In this document: positions 1 to 9,456 of the stretch, piece after piece
How the letters are laid out: each line of letters opens with the position of its first letter
Position numbering within the stretch: position 1 is the stretch's first letter
NCBI RefSeq assembly: GCF_900996245.1
Contig: NZ_CAAJGK010000040.1
Location: forward strand, 62,001-126,000
Direction: 5' to 3'
From: Paraburkholderia sp. BCC1886
Lineage (GTDB): Bacteria > Pseudomonadota > Gammaproteobacteria > Burkholderiales > Burkholderiaceae
DNA: 64,000 nucleotides
Position numbers and translations under genes: made by a program
Notes under the pieces: model-generated
Databases searched by the model: none
What the model was told of the DNA's origin: nothing
Seen by the model: the letters and a program-made list of their open reading frames with translations, nothing else

Positions 1-567
1 AGGCGCGTTCTGCGTGCCGTAGCCGCTACCCAGACGCCATTCGGTCTGGCTCCATTCGTAGCTTTCCTTCGTCGACACGACTTTCGCGAGGTCCATGCCC
101 GAGAGGCCCGGGAACGAGCGCGCGAGTTCGATGGCTTTCGCTTCGTCGTCCGAACCGGCAAGGATCGCGCCGTTCTGCGCGCCCTTGTCGCGCAGCAGGC
201 GCGTGAGCTTGCGGGTGTCGAGACCGGCGATGGCCACGACGCCTTCGTCCTTCAGGTATTGCGGGAGCGTGCGCTCCATGCGGAAATTCGACGCGAGAAC
301 CGGCAGATCGCGAATGATCAGACCGGCGGCATGGACTTTCGTAGCTTCGACGTCTTCGGCGTTCACACCGACGTTACCGATGTGCGGATACGTGAGGGTC
401 ACGATCTGGCGTGCGTAGCTCGGGTCGGTCAGGATTTCCTGATAGCCGGTGATAGCGGTGTTGAACACGACTTCGCCGATCGTATGCCCAGGGGCGCCGA
501 TCGAGTAACCACGAAAGACCGTGCCGTCGGCGAGCGCGAGCAGAGCGGGAGAAAATGACGGCAACAC
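1..567 (-). CDS. carA: carbamoyl-phosphate synthase small subunit, 5' part (partial)
   Basis: This is the glutamine-hydrolysing subunit of carbamoyl-phosphate synthase, which feeds ammonia to CarB for arginine and pyrimidine synthesis. The first 189 codons are present and the gene runs off the left edge. The reverse strand reads [20 protein letters not shown] and continues through [14 protein letters not shown] and [17 protein letters not shown], all typical of the CarA N-terminal domain. The glutamine amidotransferase half with its catalytic Cys and His lies outside the window. The start is GTG at 567, chosen because AAGGAG sits six bases upstream. A candidate promoter lies about 280 bases further up, leaving a long untranslated leader. 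carB presumably follows beyond the edge. Confidence 0.95.
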   Translation of the reverse strand, partial: MLPSFSPALLALADGTVFRGYSIGAPGHTIGEVVFNTAITGYQEILTDPSYARQIVTLTYPHIGNVGVNAEDVEATKVHAAGLIIRDLPVLASNFRMERTLPQYLKDEGVVAIAGLDTRKLTRLLRDKGAQNGAILAGSDDEAKAIELARSFPGLSGMDLAKVVSTKESYEWSQTEWRLGSGYGTQNAP

Positions 568-1033
568 GGGAGACTCCTTGGGGAACACCCTGTTGCCGAC
601 CTGTCTATCCGACTGCGAGCCGCAGCGAAACGCATCGTGATGCGCGCGCAGACTCGCTCGCGTGCTGCCGGTAACGTTGCAAGTGGCGCGATTGGTCCAA
701 CGGATGGACGGATCGGCTAGGAGCGGCCGGTGCGGGCCAGGTCCCGGCCCGCTGTGGGCCTTCTTGCTACGCCAATGGCGCGCGGCGGATGAACGGTATG
801 GGAGAGGTAGGCGCTAGGGTGCGGGTTGATAAGCTCAAACCTTGAAATTATAGCGTGAAACCACCTTGCCCGCCAAATCCGAGATGGCGTGAAGCGCTGG
901 GCGCGCCTACCTTCGTGTCGCTCGAAGTCTTGCTGGGCGGGCCTGACGTAGCGGCCGAGGAAAATTTTTCGTCCGCCATTCGGGATAGCGACGGTAAAAA
1001 CGCCTGCGTCCGGGGATCGGCGTCAGGAAGCCC
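568..1033. other. carA upstream region (466 bp)
   Basis: This intergenic stretch lies between the 5' end of carA and the 3' end of the MFS gene. It holds the candidate carA promoter near 847-876 and a long GC-rich leader towards carA. No convincing protein-coding frame is seen. I see no clear terminator for the MFS gene here. Confidence 0.6.
847..876 (-). promoter_or_regulatory. candidate sigma-70 promoter for carA
   Basis: On the minus strand a perfect TATAAT at 852-847 is preceded, 18 bases upstream, by TTGGCG at 876-871. Transcription from here would give a carA leader of roughly 270 nucleotides, long enough for pyrimidine- or arginine-responsive control. That regulation is inferred; only the boxes are seen. 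Confidence 0.55.
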
Positions 1034-2275
1034 TCACGCCTCCTGTTCCGCGTGCGTTTGCGCGGCCTGAACGAGCGCGCGGCCGGGCATCACGTACCAG
1101 ATCCCGCTGAAAATCTGCAGCGCGACCAGCACGCCCCAAGCAGTCAGATGCGCAGCGGCCGGGTAATGCCCGGCGCTCGACGGCCAATGCGACAACACGG
1201 CGCCCACGCCAATCTGAAAACCGAAAATCAGCAGAAAGATCAGCAGCGTGAGCGTCGTGTTCACGCGGCCGATCATCTGCGCCGGAAAGCGGCGGGCCAT
1301 CACGGCGTAGCTCAGAATGCCCGAGCCGCCGAACATGCCGTAGGCCGCCCACAGGAGTGCCGCCGGCAGCGGCGCGTTGAACATGATCAGCAGTTGCGTC
1401 ACGACATAGAGCGCCCCGCCGATCCCGCAGAACCCGCGCAACGAGATGCCGCGCCGTTCCAGCGTCCGCGCCGCCCCGCCGAACACGACGCAGCCGGCCA
1501 TCATCGCAAAGCCGAGCACGGACACCAGCGCGGCGGCTTGCGGTGTCGCGAAGCCCTGCACGTCGCGCAACCAGGCGCCGACCCACAACGACTGCATCGC
1601 GTAGAACACGCCTTGTGTAACGACCGGGAACGACGCGATTTTCCAGAACGCCGCGCTGCGCAGAATATCCAGCGTGCCCTTGAACTGCTCGCCGATACTC
1701 GCCTGTCGATGGGTCTGTCCGGCTTCGGGCACGAGTGTCCATTGCGCGAGCGCCACGACGACCGTGAGGATGCCCAGCCCGACGCAGACGGTTCGCCAGT
1801 TGGCGAACGTCAGCACCCACGTCAACGGCGAGCCGACCACCACGCCGCCAAAGCCGCCGATGGCCATGACGAGGCCGTTCATCAGCGGCAGACGGGCCGC
1901 TTCGAAGTGCTGCGCCAGCGCCTTGAACGCGGCGCCGAGACACAGCGACACGCCGACGCCGATCAGCAGGCGCCCCACCATCATCGTGCCGAGGCTATGA
2001 GCGGAGCCGAATACGCAGATTCCCACGGCGGCGAACAGCAAGGTGACCGACGTCGCGCGGCGCGCGCCGAAATGATCGAGCAGCACGCCCGCCGGAATCT
2101 GCGCACCAGCAAAGCCGAGAAAATACAAACTGGTCAATACGCCCAGATCGGCGGCCGACAAGCCCAGGTCATGGGTAATGAACGGAGCGAAACCGAGATT
2201 GACGCCGCGAAACAGATACGAGACGAAGTAACCGGCGGCAAACAGGAGAAACACGCGCAGTTGGGTCGACGACAT
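1034..2275 (-). CDS. major facilitator superfamily (MFS) transporter
   Basis: This is a 413-residue inner-membrane protein with about twelve hydrophobic segments and an MFS layout. The loop after the second segment reads GVLLDHFGARRAT, matching the family's cytoplasmic motif A (a D-x-x-G-x-R-like pattern). The N-terminus, MSSTQLRVFLLFAAGYFVSY, runs straight into the first membrane helix. The substrate cannot be inferred, since no regulator or catabolic gene lies next to it. It is followed by carA on the same strand after 466 bases and preceded by mltD in the opposite order, with the mltD terminator lying between. It is probably a single-gene unit. Confidence 0.85.
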   Translation of the reverse strand: MSSTQLRVFLLFAAGYFVSYLFRGVNLGFAPFITHDLGLSAADLGVLTSLYFLGFAGAQIPAGVLLDHFGARRATSVTLLFAAVGICVFGSAHSLGTMMVGRLLIGVGVSLCLGAAFKALAQHFEAARLPLMNGLVMAIGGFGGVVVGSPLTWVLTFANWRTVCVGLGILTVVVALAQWTLVPEAGQTHRQASIGEQFKGTLDILRSAAFWKIASFPVVTQGVFYAMQSLWVGAWLRDVQGFATPQAAALVSVLGFAMMAGCVVFGGAARTLERRGISLRGFCGIGGALYVVTQLLIMFNAPLPAALLWAAYGMFGGSGILSYAVMARRFPAQMIGRVNTTLTLLIFLLIFGFQIGVGAVLSHWPSSAGHYPAAAHLTAWGVLVALQIFSGIWYVMPGRALVQAAQTHAEQEA

Positions 2276-2360
2276 AAGCTCTGGAGGAAACGGCCGATTC
2301 CGGCCGGAGCACGAACGATAAATGAATTGCGTCCGCTTTGCTCGTTTTGACAGGTGGAAT

Positions 2361-2390
2361 GTAAAACGCCGTCACCACGGTGACGGCGTT
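2361..2390 (-). terminator. intrinsic terminator after mltD
   Basis: A near-perfect hairpin pairs AACGCCGTCACC (2365-2376) with GGTGACGGCGTT (2379-2390). Read on the minus strand it runs into TTTTAC, so it should end mltD transcription 28 bases past its stop codon. Confidence 0.75.
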
Positions 2391-2417
2391 CGGAGCCGGA
2401 GAGACAAGCCTGCGACT

Positions 2418-4115
2418 TTATTTGGTCTTCTTCGTCTTCGTCACGGTCTTCGAGTGACTCACGGCGACGGCTTTCGGCCTGGCGGCCGGAGCGGCCGCCG
2501 AGACTTTCGCCACCTTGCCCTTGGTGGCGGTGGAAGCTACCGCTGCCGACGGCTTGCCGCCCTTTCCAACCGGATCGGACACCTTCACGACCGGCGAGCG
2601 TCCCTTCTTGCGGTCGTAACGCGACTCGCCACGCGGCTCGGCAACCCGCGTGCCGATTCGCTGAACGCCGCCTTCCTGCACGTCGGTGGCGATACGCTCC
2701 GGGCCCGGCTCGCTCGGCATGACCTTGCCGACCGGCACGTGCAGTACGACGACCTGACCGCGCGAAACCTGATCGCGACGCGTACGGTTCCAAGCCTTCA
2801 ACTGCCCCACCGAGACGCCATAACGCACCGCCACCGCCGCCAGCGACTGGTTGCGGCGCACGCGGATCAACATCTTGCGCGTGTCGGGAACGTCCGGTTC
2901 CATGGCCAGCACGGCGCTCTCGGCGACGTCGGCGCTGATGTCCTCGTCGTCGTCCGACCCGCGCGGCACCACGATCGTCGAGCCCGGTTTGAGGCGCATG
3001 CCGACCGGAATCTTGTTCACTTCCATCAGCGTGTCGGCGTCGACGCCGATTTTTTGCGCGATCGCGGCAGGCGCCGCGCGCTCGGTGACCGTGTAGGTGG
3101 TCCACGAAGACAGCGAACCGCTATACGTTTTCAGATTGCGTTCGAACGCGCTGGCGTTGTCGAACGGAAGCAGGATTTGCGGCTGCGTGGCGCCGAGAAT
3201 CACCGGCTTTCTGAACGACGGATTTAACGAGCGGAACTCGTCGGCGGACAGGTTGGAGAGTTTCGCCGCCATGTCCACGTCGATGTCGTGCGAGGTGGTG
3301 ACGGTCACGAAATACGGGTGATTCGGAATAGTCGGCAGCGTGAGCCCGTACATTTGCGGATTCATCACGATGTTTTTGACCGCCTGCAGCTTCGGCACGT
3401 AGTTGCGCGTCTCGTTCGGCATGCGCAGGCTCAGGTAGTCGGTGGGCAGACCGGCCGCTTCGTTGCGGGCGATCGCGCGCTGTACGTTGCCTTCGCCCCA
3501 GTTGTACGCGGCCAGCGCCAGTTGCCAGTCGCCGAACATGTCATGCAGACGCGACAGGTAGTCGAGCGCGGCGCTGGTGGACGCCAGCACGTCGCGGCGT
3601 TCGTCCTGCCACATGTTCTGCTTGAGGTTATACGTACGGCCCGTGCCGGGCATGAACTGCCACATGCCGGCCGCCTTGGCCACCGACAACGCCTGCGGGC
3701 TATACGCGGATTCGATGAACGGCAGCAGCGCGAGCTCGGTCGGCATGTGTCGCGCTTCGAGCTCTTCGACGATGTGATAGAGGTACTTCTGCGAGCGCTC
3801 GGTCATGCGCTGCACGTAGTCCGGACGCTGCGCGTACCAGTTGACCTGCATGTCGACGAGGTCGGTTTGCAGGTCCGGCATCTGGAAGCCGCGACGAATC
3901 CGGCCCCACAGGTCGGCGTCGGCGCTGGTGAGCTGCTGGACGGAACCTTGATCGACGTTGATGGTTTCGCGGGCGGTGGCGGTTTTGCGAAGGGCGTCGG
4001 CTACGGCTTGCTGGGTGGCGGGATTGGAGGAATTGGCGGCGCTATTCGTCGCCGGTCCCGAGCTCGCGCAAGCGGCGAGTGTCAGGACCAGCAACGCACT
4101 GAGGATAAATCGCAT
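2418..4115 (-). CDS. mltD: membrane-bound lytic murein transglycosylase D (lipoprotein)
   Basis: This enzyme cleaves the glycan strands of peptidoglycan with formation of 1,6-anhydro-muropeptides and acts at the periplasmic face of the outer membrane. From ATG at 4115 the protein has 565 residues and opens with the lipoprotein signal MRFILSALLVLTLAAC, whose lipobox is LAAC. An upstream in-frame GTG at 4133 is less likely because it would push the signal inward. The SLT domain carries LALLPFIESAYSPQA with the catalytic Glu and then GMWQFMPGTGRTYNL. Two LysM-like repeats follow, one near YTVTERAAPAAIAQKIGVDA and one near RVRRNQSLAAVAVRYGVSV. The tail is rich in Lys, Ala and Ser. Upstream DNA to gloB is AT-rich and probably holds its promoter. 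Confidence 0.92.
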   Translation of the reverse strand: MRFILSALLVLTLAACASSGPATNSAANSSNPATQQAVADALRKTATARETINVDQGSVQQLTSADADLWGRIRRGFQMPDLQTDLVDMQVNWYAQRPDYVQRMTERSQKYLYHIVEELEARHMPTELALLPFIESAYSPQALSVAKAAGMWQFMPGTGRTYNLKQNMWQDERRDVLASTSAALDYLSRLHDMFGDWQLALAAYNWGEGNVQRAIARNEAAGLPTDYLSLRMPNETRNYVPKLQAVKNIVMNPQMYGLTLPTIPNHPYFVTVTTSHDIDVDMAAKLSNLSADEFRSLNPSFRKPVILGATQPQILLPFDNASAFERNLKTYSGSLSSWTTYTVTERAAPAAIAQKIGVDADTLMEVNKIPVGMRLKPGSTIVVPRGSDDDEDISADVAESAVLAMEPDVPDTRKMLIRVRRNQSLAAVAVRYGVSVGQLKAWNRTRRDQVSRGQVVVLHVPVGKVMPSEPGPERIATDVQEGGVQRIGTRVAEPRGESRYDRKKGRSPVVKVSDPVGKGGKPSAAVASTATKGKVAKVSAAAPAARPKAVAVSHSKTVTKTKKTK

Positions 4116-4272
4116 GAACGTCTCGGCTTCCACAAGGGCTGGAATTTGCAGGCGATCTTACGAAACGAGAACGTTTACGTCAATCAGAAATTTGCGAAAA
4201 AATCTAAACAAATCTTAGGCTTGGCGAATTTTTCCGATTTTTTGCCTGAGCTATGCGCCAATGCCGATCGAA

Positions 4273-5064
4273 TTAGCGAAAGCGGTTTTTCCACTCCCGC
4301 ATCAACGTGAAGGCGGCCAGACGATCCGGCACTTTTTCGTGCAACTGCTCGGCGAGAGCGGTTTGAATCGACGGCACGTCGACGCGCAGGAACGGATTCA
4401 CCGCGCGTTCGTGGGCGATCGTGGTGGGCAAGGTCGGTACGTGCCGGGCGCGCAGGGCCGTCGCCTCGTCGCTCCAGGTTTGCAAGGCGGCGTTGTGCGG
4501 TTCGCAGGCGAGCGCGAATTTGATGTTCGACAGCGTGTACTCGTGGGCGCAATGCACTTCGGTCGAGCCCGGCAACGCGGCGAGCGCATCGAGCGACGCG
4601 AGCATCTGCGTGGGCGTGCCTTCGAACAGCCGGCCGCAGCCGCAGGCAAATAACGTATCGCCGCAAAACACGTGAGGCGTACCGGCCGGATCGGCCGCCT
4701 GGAAATAGGCGATGTGGCCGCTCGTGTGACCCGGCACGTCGAGCACGCTGAATTCGAGCGCGGGTTCGGCGATCGTGACTTTGTCGCCGTTTTCGAGACG
4801 TTGCGTGAGATGCTCGATCGCCTCGTGGGCGGGGCCGAACACGGGGACCGCCTGGCCGTTCAGCAGATCGGCCACCCCACCGACGTGGTCTTGATGATGG
4901 TGCGTGAGTAAAATAGCGCTCAGCCGCCACCCGCGTTTCGCCAGATAGGCGCGTACGGGGGCGGCCTCACCCGGATCGACGACCACCGCATGGTGGCCAT
5001 CGGAAACGACCCAGATGTAATTGTCTTCAAACGCCGGGACCGGTACGTACTCGAGCGCATTCAT
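4273..5064 (-). CDS. gloB: hydroxyacylglutathione hydrolase (glyoxalase II)
   Basis: GloB hydrolyses S-D-lactoylglutathione to D-lactate and glutathione, the second step of methylglyoxal detoxification in the cytosol. The 263-residue protein has the metallo-beta-lactamase fold signature THHHQDHVGG at about residues 54-63, which supplies the binuclear metal ligands (His55, His57, Asp59, His60). A further ligand motif, VPGHTSGH, lies in the middle. Length matches the family. It is transcribed away from the methyltransferase-rnhA-dnaQ group, and the two start codons are only 19 bases apart, so the promoters overlap. Confidence 0.95.
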   Translation of the reverse strand: MNALEYVPVPAFEDNYIWVVSDGHHAVVVDPGEAAPVRAYLAKRGWRLSAILLTHHHQDHVGGVADLLNGQAVPVFGPAHEAIEHLTQRLENGDKVTIAEPALEFSVLDVPGHTSGHIAYFQAADPAGTPHVFCGDTLFACGCGRLFEGTPTQMLASLDALAALPGSTEVHCAHEYTLSNIKFALACEPHNAALQTWSDEATALRARHVPTLPTTIAHERAVNPFLRVDVPSIQTALAEQLHEKVPDRLAAFTLMREWKNRFR

Positions 5065-5083
5065 AGGCGACGCATTCTCAGAT

Positions 5084-5968
5084 ATGACTGACCGAGCGAT
5101 TATAGACTGGCCCGCGTGGACCGATTCCCCGCCTGGCCGCTACGTGCTCGAATGGGAGCAGACCCAGCTCGACCGTGTGGTGTCCGACGTGTTCGGCTAT
5201 CACGCGTTGCAGCTCGGCCTGCCGCAACTCGACGCGCTGCGCGAAAATCGCATGCCTTGCCGCGGACTCGTGCTCGACGCGGCGAGCGGCGCGAGCGCGC
5301 CGTACAGTTTTCCGCGCGGCCTCGGGCACACGGCTCATGGTTCGGGGTCGAACGGGCGGCTGAACGGAGCAACGCCGCCGCGCTCCGCCTCTGCTATCTC
5401 TATTCCTGGCCTGCCCTCGCCCGCCGGCCGCAGCGCGGTGTGGTGCGATCTGCTCGACCTGCCGTTCGAAGCGCAAAGCGTCGACCTGATCGTCATGCCG
5501 CACACGCTCGAATTCACGAGCGACCCGCACCGTTTGCTGCGCGAAGCCGAACGCGTGCTGATGCCCGAAGGCCAGCTCATCATTCTCGGCTTCAACTCGT
5601 TGTCGCTGTGGGGCGCGCGCCAGTCGGTCGGCAAAATGACCGGGCGCCCGTTCGTGCCGGCGGCCGTCGACCTGATCGCCTTCACGCGGCTCAAAGACTG
5701 GATCAAGCTGCTGGGTTTCGACCTTGAACGCGGACGCTTCGGCTGCTATCGTCCGCCGCTCGACAGCGATCAATGGCTCGCGCGCTACGGTTTCATGGAA
5801 GCCGCCGGCGACCGCTGGTGGCCGATTTTCGGCGCCACCTACATGATCAAGGCCATCAAGCGCGTGCCCGGCATGCGCCTCGTCGGTCCGCTGAAGGTGA
5901 AGAAACCCGTCCTTGCCGCAGGCCTCGCGCCTGCCGCCACCCCGAACACACGCAACCCTACTCAATGA
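5084..5968 (+). CDS. class I SAM-dependent methyltransferase
   Basis: This is a 294-residue protein with a Methyltransf_11-like core: a nucleotide-binding stretch [10 protein letters not shown], then the acidic motif [20 protein letters not shown] and the [20 protein letters not shown] segment typical of these enzymes. A Ser/Gly/Pro-rich insertion of about 40 residues separates motif I from motif II. The start is ATG at 5084; an upstream in-frame start would overlap gloB. Its stop overlaps the rnhA start (ATGA), which indicates translational coupling. The methyl acceptor is not predictable from sequence. Position next to gloB, rnhA and dnaQ is a familiar proteobacterial arrangement. Confidence 0.85.
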   Translation: MTDRAIIDWPAWTDSPPGRYVLEWEQTQLDRVVSDVFGYHALQLGLPQLDALRENRMPCRGLVLDAASGASAPYSFPRGLGHTAHGSGSNGRLNGATPPRSASAISIPGLPSPAGRSAVWCDLLDLPFEAQSVDLIVMPHTLEFTSDPHRLLREAERVLMPEGQLIILGFNSLSLWGARQSVGKMTGRPFVPAAVDLIAFTRLKDWIKLLGFDLERGRFGCYRPPLDSDQWLARYGFMEAAGDRWWPIFGATYMIKAIKRVPGMRLVGPLKVKKPVLAAGLAPAATPNTRNPTQ

Positions 5969-6411
5969 CTTCCGATCTCATCGACATTTACACCGACGGC
6001 GCCTGCAAGGGCAACCCGGGCCCCGGCGGCTGGGGCGCGCTGTTGCGCTTCGGCGACCAGGAAAAAGAACTGTTCGGCGGCGAAGCCAACACGACCAATA
6101 ACCGCATGGAACTGATGGGCGTGATCGCCGCGCTCGAAGCGTTGAAGCGCCCGTGCAAGGCCGTCGTGCACACCGACTCGCAGTACGTGCAGAAAGGCAT
6201 CAGCGAGTGGATTCACGGCTGGAAGAAGAAAGGCTGGATCACCGCCGCGAAGCAGCCGGTGAAGAACGCCGACTTGTGGAAACGGCTCGATGCGCTCGTC
6301 GCCCAGCACGAACTCGAATGGCGCTGGGTACGTGGCCACAATGGCCATCCGGAAAACGAACGCGCGGATCAATTAGCCAATCGCGGCGTCGCGTCGCTCA
6401 CCGACTCATAA
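5965..6411 (+). CDS. rnhA: ribonuclease HI
   Basis: RNase HI cuts the RNA strand of RNA-DNA hybrids, removing primers and R-loops. At 148 residues it is family-sized. The catalytic carboxylates are visible: Asp11 in [17 protein letters not shown], Glu49 in [16 protein letters not shown], Asp71 in VVHTDSQYV and Asp135 in NERADQLA. His125 in RGHNGH is the expected metal-shuttling residue. The KKKGWITAA segment matches the basic handle. It overlaps the methyltransferase stop by four bases and is followed 73 bases later by dnaQ, the usual rnhA-dnaQ pair. Confidence 0.97.
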   Translation: MTSDLIDIYTDGACKGNPGPGGWGALLRFGDQEKELFGGEANTTNNRMELMGVIAALEALKRPCKAVVHTDSQYVQKGISEWIHGWKKKGWITAAKQPVKNADLWKRLDALVAQHELEWRWVRGHNGHPENERADQLANRGVASLTDS

Positions 6412-6484
6412 AGCGTCGCGTTTTGCGGCACCCGAGGGTGCGCCATTTTCTCTCCCAGCAATTCTTCAAGCAGGCTAAACCGAC

Positions 6485-7219
6485 ATGCGTCAACTCATCC
6501 TCGATACCGAAACCACCGGCCTGAACGCGCGCACCGGCGACCGGATTCTCGAACTCGGTTGCGTCGAAATGGTGAATCGCCGGTTGACGGGCAATAACCT
6601 GCACTTCTACATCAACCCGGAACGCGACAGCGACCCTGGCGCGCTGGCGGTTCACGGTTTGACGACCGATTTCCTGCGCGACAAGCCGAAATTCGCCGAG
6701 ATCGCCGACCAGTTCCGCGATTTCATTCAGGACGCGGAACTGATCATCCACAACGCGCCGTTCGACATCGGCTTTCTCGACGCGGAATTCGCGCTGCTCG
6801 GCTTGCCGCCGGTCAGCACGTATTGCGGCGAGATCATCGACACGCTCGCACGCGCGAAACAGATGTTCCCCGGCAAGCGCAATTCGCTCGACGCACTGTG
6901 CGATCGCTTCGGCGTGAGCAATGCGCACCGTACGCTGCACGGCGCGCTGCTCGACTCGGAACTGCTCGCCGAGGTGTATCTGGCGATGACGCGCGGCCAG
7001 GAAAGCCTCGTCATCGACATGCTGGGCGATTCGCACGGCGGCGCCGATTCGAAGACACCGCGCGTGGCGATCGACTCGCTGAATCTGATCGTCATCGCCG
7101 CCGACGAAACCGAGCTGGCGGCCCATCAATCTCTGCTCGACGGACTCGATAAAGCGGTCAAGGGGACGAGCGTCTGGCGGCTCGAACCGGCACCCTTCGC
7201 GGATGAGCAAAGCGCTTAA
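6485..7219 (+). CDS. dnaQ: DNA polymerase III epsilon subunit, 3'-5' proofreading exonuclease
   Basis: DnaQ removes misincorporated nucleotides within the polymerase III core. The 244-residue protein shows the DEDDh exonuclease motifs: ExoI with Asp7 and Glu9 in ILDTETTGLNARTG, ExoII with Asp94 in HNAPFDIGFLD, and ExoIII with His152 and Asp157 in LHGALLDSELLAEVY. The C-terminal stretch should hold the segment that binds the polymerase alpha subunit. It follows rnhA in the same direction and is followed by tRNA-Val, which has its own candidate promoter inside the short gap. Confidence 0.96.
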   Translation: MRQLILDTETTGLNARTGDRILELGCVEMVNRRLTGNNLHFYINPERDSDPGALAVHGLTTDFLRDKPKFAEIADQFRDFIQDAELIIHNAPFDIGFLDAEFALLGLPPVSTYCGEIIDTLARAKQMFPGKRNSLDALCDRFGVSNAHRTLHGALLDSELLAEVYLAMTRGQESLVIDMLGDSHGGADSKTPRVAIDSLNLIVIAADETELAAHQSLLDGLDKAVKGTSVWRLEPAPFADEQSA

Positions 7220-7226
7220 AAAATGC

Positions 7227-7255
7227 TGGACGGGCCGAAAAATCCCTGACATAAT
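7227..7255 (+). promoter_or_regulatory. candidate promoter of tRNA-Val
   Basis: TGGACG at 7227-7232 and CATAAT at 7250-7255 are separated by 17 bases and lie just upstream of the tRNA 5' end at 7268. This is a plausible sigma-70 promoter on spacing and position; it has not been tested. Confidence 0.5.
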
Positions 7256-7267
7256 TCGGCTCTCTTC

Positions 7268-7342
7268 GGGTGGTTAGCTCAGCGGTAGAGCACTGCCTTC
7301 ACACGGCAGGGGTCACTGGTTCGATCCCAGTACTACCCACCA
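7268..7342 (+). tRNA. tRNA-Val (anticodon CAC)
   Basis: A full cloverleaf can be folded. The acceptor stem GGGTGGT pairs with ACTACCC (one G-T pair), the anticodon stem CTGCC/GGCAG encloses loop TTCACAC with anticodon CAC (valine, codon GUG), and the T arm contains GGTTCGATCC. The 3' CCA is encoded (7340-7342). It lies 48 bases after dnaQ and is followed by a strong terminator. Confidence 0.95.
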
Positions 7343-7371
7343 GAATTTTGGTGTGTCGATCACCGAAGATT

Positions 7372-7404
7372 AAAGGGCTTATGCAGCAATGCATAAGCCC
7401 TTTT
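7372..7404 (+). terminator. intrinsic terminator after tRNA-Val
   Basis: A 13-bp perfect stem pairs AAAGGGCTTATGC (7372-7384) with GCATAAGCCCTTT (7391-7403) around a six-base loop, followed by a T. It closes the tRNA-Val transcript. Confidence 0.85.
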
Positions 7405-7445
7405 CTACTTGGCGCGGTCTTGCGCCGCATCTGGGGCCGCTCATT

Positions 7446-7483
7446 GCATCCTGATGTTTGCATTCTGATGTTTGCATCCTGAT
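7446..7483. repeat. 14-bp tandem repeat, about 2.7 copies
   Basis: The unit GCATCCTGATGTTT is repeated as GCATCCTGATGTTT, GCATTCTGATGTTT and then a ten-base partial copy GCATCCTGAT. It lies in the non-coding gap between tRNA-Val and the ABC transporter, upstream of the latter's start, so it could form part of that gene's leader. Confidence 0.8.
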
Positions 7484-7607
7484 AGCCCCCGCTCTTCGAC
7501 CCGATTCATCGTCTCTGGCCAGCGCCGTTCAGCGCCGCGCCGACAGCCTCATCCTTTCGCTTCCGACTGGAAACCCGGTGCGCGCAAGCGTTGCCGGGTC
7601 ATGACTG

Positions 7608-9449
7608 ATGACCAGAAAAAAACTCGACTTTCGCGGACAGGCTTTCAAGGACGTCCTCGGCTTCACCTTCCAGCACTGGACCCGGCAACCCGGACGCATC
7701 GGCGCGATCGCCGCGCTCGCGCTGCTTTCCGCATTGGCCGACGTGCTCACGCCGATGTTCGCCGGCCGTCTGGTCGACGCAATTGCGTCCGGCCCGGCTA
7801 GCGACGCGCGCGCCTGGCATTCGGCCATCACGACGTTCGCCGTGCTGACCGTGCTCGGTCTCGGCGCAACACTGCTGCGGCAAGGCGTGTACTTCAACAT
7901 CATCCGGTTGACACTGAAGATGATGAGCGAGATCGCCGCCAACGCGTTCCATCGCGTGCAGCGGTTTTCGACCGACTGGCACGCGAACAGCTTCGCCGGT
8001 TCGACCGTGCGCAAAATCACCCGCGGCATGTGGGCGCTCGATCTGCTCAACGACACGCTGCTGATCGCGCTGTTGCCGTCACTCGTCATGCTGGCCGGCG
8101 CGACCGGCCTGCTCGGCTGGCGTTGGCCGATGATGGGCGCGGTCGTCGGCGTGGGCTCGCTGTTGTATATCGCGGTTACCGTCACCCTCTCGCTCGGCTA
8201 TGTCGCGCCTTCCGCGCGTCTGGCCAACGCGTGGGACACCCGCATGGGCGGCGCGCTCGCCGATGCCGTCAGTTGCAACGCCGTCGTCAAGGCGTTCGGT
8301 GCCGAAGATCGCGAAGAAGCGCTGCTCGGGCGGGTCATCGGCAAGTGGCGCCAGCGCACCCGCCGCACATGGGTGCGCGGCACGCTCAACGGCGGCGTTC
8401 AGGGCGGCATGCTGGTCGCCATCCAGGCGGCGATACTCGGCGTCGCGCTGCTGCTGTGGATGCGCGGCGAAGCGAGCGTCGGCGACATCACGTTTGCACT
8501 GACGATGTTCTTCATGCTGCAAGGCTATTTGCGCGACGTCGGCATGCACATCCGCAATCTGCAGCGCTCGGTCAACGACATGGAAGAACTGGTGGCGCTC
8601 GAGCGTCAGCCGCTCGGCATCGAAGACCGGCCCGGCGCCGGTCCGATCCGGATCGGCGCGGGCGAGATCCGTTTCGAGCACGTCACCTTCCACTACGGTA
8701 CGCATGCGACGCCGCTCTACGACGACTTCTCCATGCGGATCGCGCCGGGCGAACGCGTCGGGCTGGTCGGCCACTCCGGCTCGGGCAAGACCACGTTCAT
8801 CAAGCTGATCCAGCGTCTTTACGATCTGTCGAAAGGCCGCATCACGATCGACGGGCAGGATATCGCCGGGGTTCGGCAAGCGTCGTTGCGCAGTCAGATC
8901 GCCATCGTGCAGCAGGAGCCGGTGCTGTTTCATCGCTCGCTCGCGGAGAACATCGCGTATGCCAAACCGGGTGCGAGCCGCGCCGACATCGAACGCGCCG
9001 CGCGGCTCGCGAGCGCCCACGATTTCATCGCGACGTTGCCGCAGGGTTACGACACGCTGGTCGGCGAGCGCGGCGTGAAGCTGTCGGGCGGCGAGCGTCA
9101 ACGCGTGGCGATTGCGCGCGCGTTCCTCGCGGACGCGCCGATCCTGATCCTCGACGAAGCCACCTCGAGTCTCGACAGCGAAAGCGAGGTGCTGATCCAG
9201 CAGGCGATGGTGCGGCTGATGCAGGGACGCACGACGCTGGTAGTCGCGCATCGTCTGTCGACCGTGCGCGCGCTCGACCGGCTGCTGGTACTGGACAAGG
9301 GTCGCGTAGTCGAACAGGGCAGCCACGAAACGCTGATCCGTCTCGAGAACGGCCTGTACCGGCGCCTGTTCGAACGGCAGGCGCTGGAGTTGATCAAGGG
9401 GCTGGGCGAAACGGAGTTCGCCGAGGGAAACGCTGGCGACCGCGATTGA
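7608..9449 (+). CDS. ABC half-exporter (permease fused to ATPase)
   Basis: This 613-residue protein joins a six-helix exporter-type membrane domain (about residues 20-330) to an ATP-binding domain. The ATPase shows Walker A GHSGSGKTT near residue 388, the signature LSGGERQRVAIARA near 492, Walker B ILILDEATSSLD and the switch histidine in AHRLST. This layout is typical of MsbA-like and lipid or peptide exporters, and the substrate cannot be read from sequence. ATG at 7608 was chosen as the first in-frame start ahead of the conserved region. A second half-exporter of the same class lies 3.3 kb away; the two are different enough to be separate genes rather than a recent duplication. Confidence 0.9.
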   Translation: MTRKKLDFRGQAFKDVLGFTFQHWTRQPGRIGAIAALALLSALADVLTPMFAGRLVDAIASGPASDARAWHSAITTFAVLTVLGLGATLLRQGVYFNIIRLTLKMMSEIAANAFHRVQRFSTDWHANSFAGSTVRKITRGMWALDLLNDTLLIALLPSLVMLAGATGLLGWRWPMMGAVVGVGSLLYIAVTVTLSLGYVAPSARLANAWDTRMGGALADAVSCNAVVKAFGAEDREEALLGRVIGKWRQRTRRTWVRGTLNGGVQGGMLVAIQAAILGVALLLWMRGEASVGDITFALTMFFMLQGYLRDVGMHIRNLQRSVNDMEELVALERQPLGIEDRPGAGPIRIGAGEIRFEHVTFHYGTHATPLYDDFSMRIAPGERVGLVGHSGSGKTTFIKLIQRLYDLSKGRITIDGQDIAGVRQASLRSQIAIVQQEPVLFHRSLAENIAYAKPGASRADIERAARLASAHDFIATLPQGYDTLVGERGVKLSGGERQRVAIARAFLADAPILILDEATSSLDSESEVLIQQAMVRLMQGRTTLVVAHRLSTVRALDRLLVLDKGRVVEQGSHETLIRLENGLYRRLFERQALELIKGLGETEFAEGNAGDRD

Positions 9450-9456
9450 GCGCGGG

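Noticed and set aside
855..1070. Short frame of 71 residues in the carA upstream region
   Set aside because: It runs through the carA promoter and into the 3' end of the MFS gene on the opposite strand, with no ribosome site or conservation.
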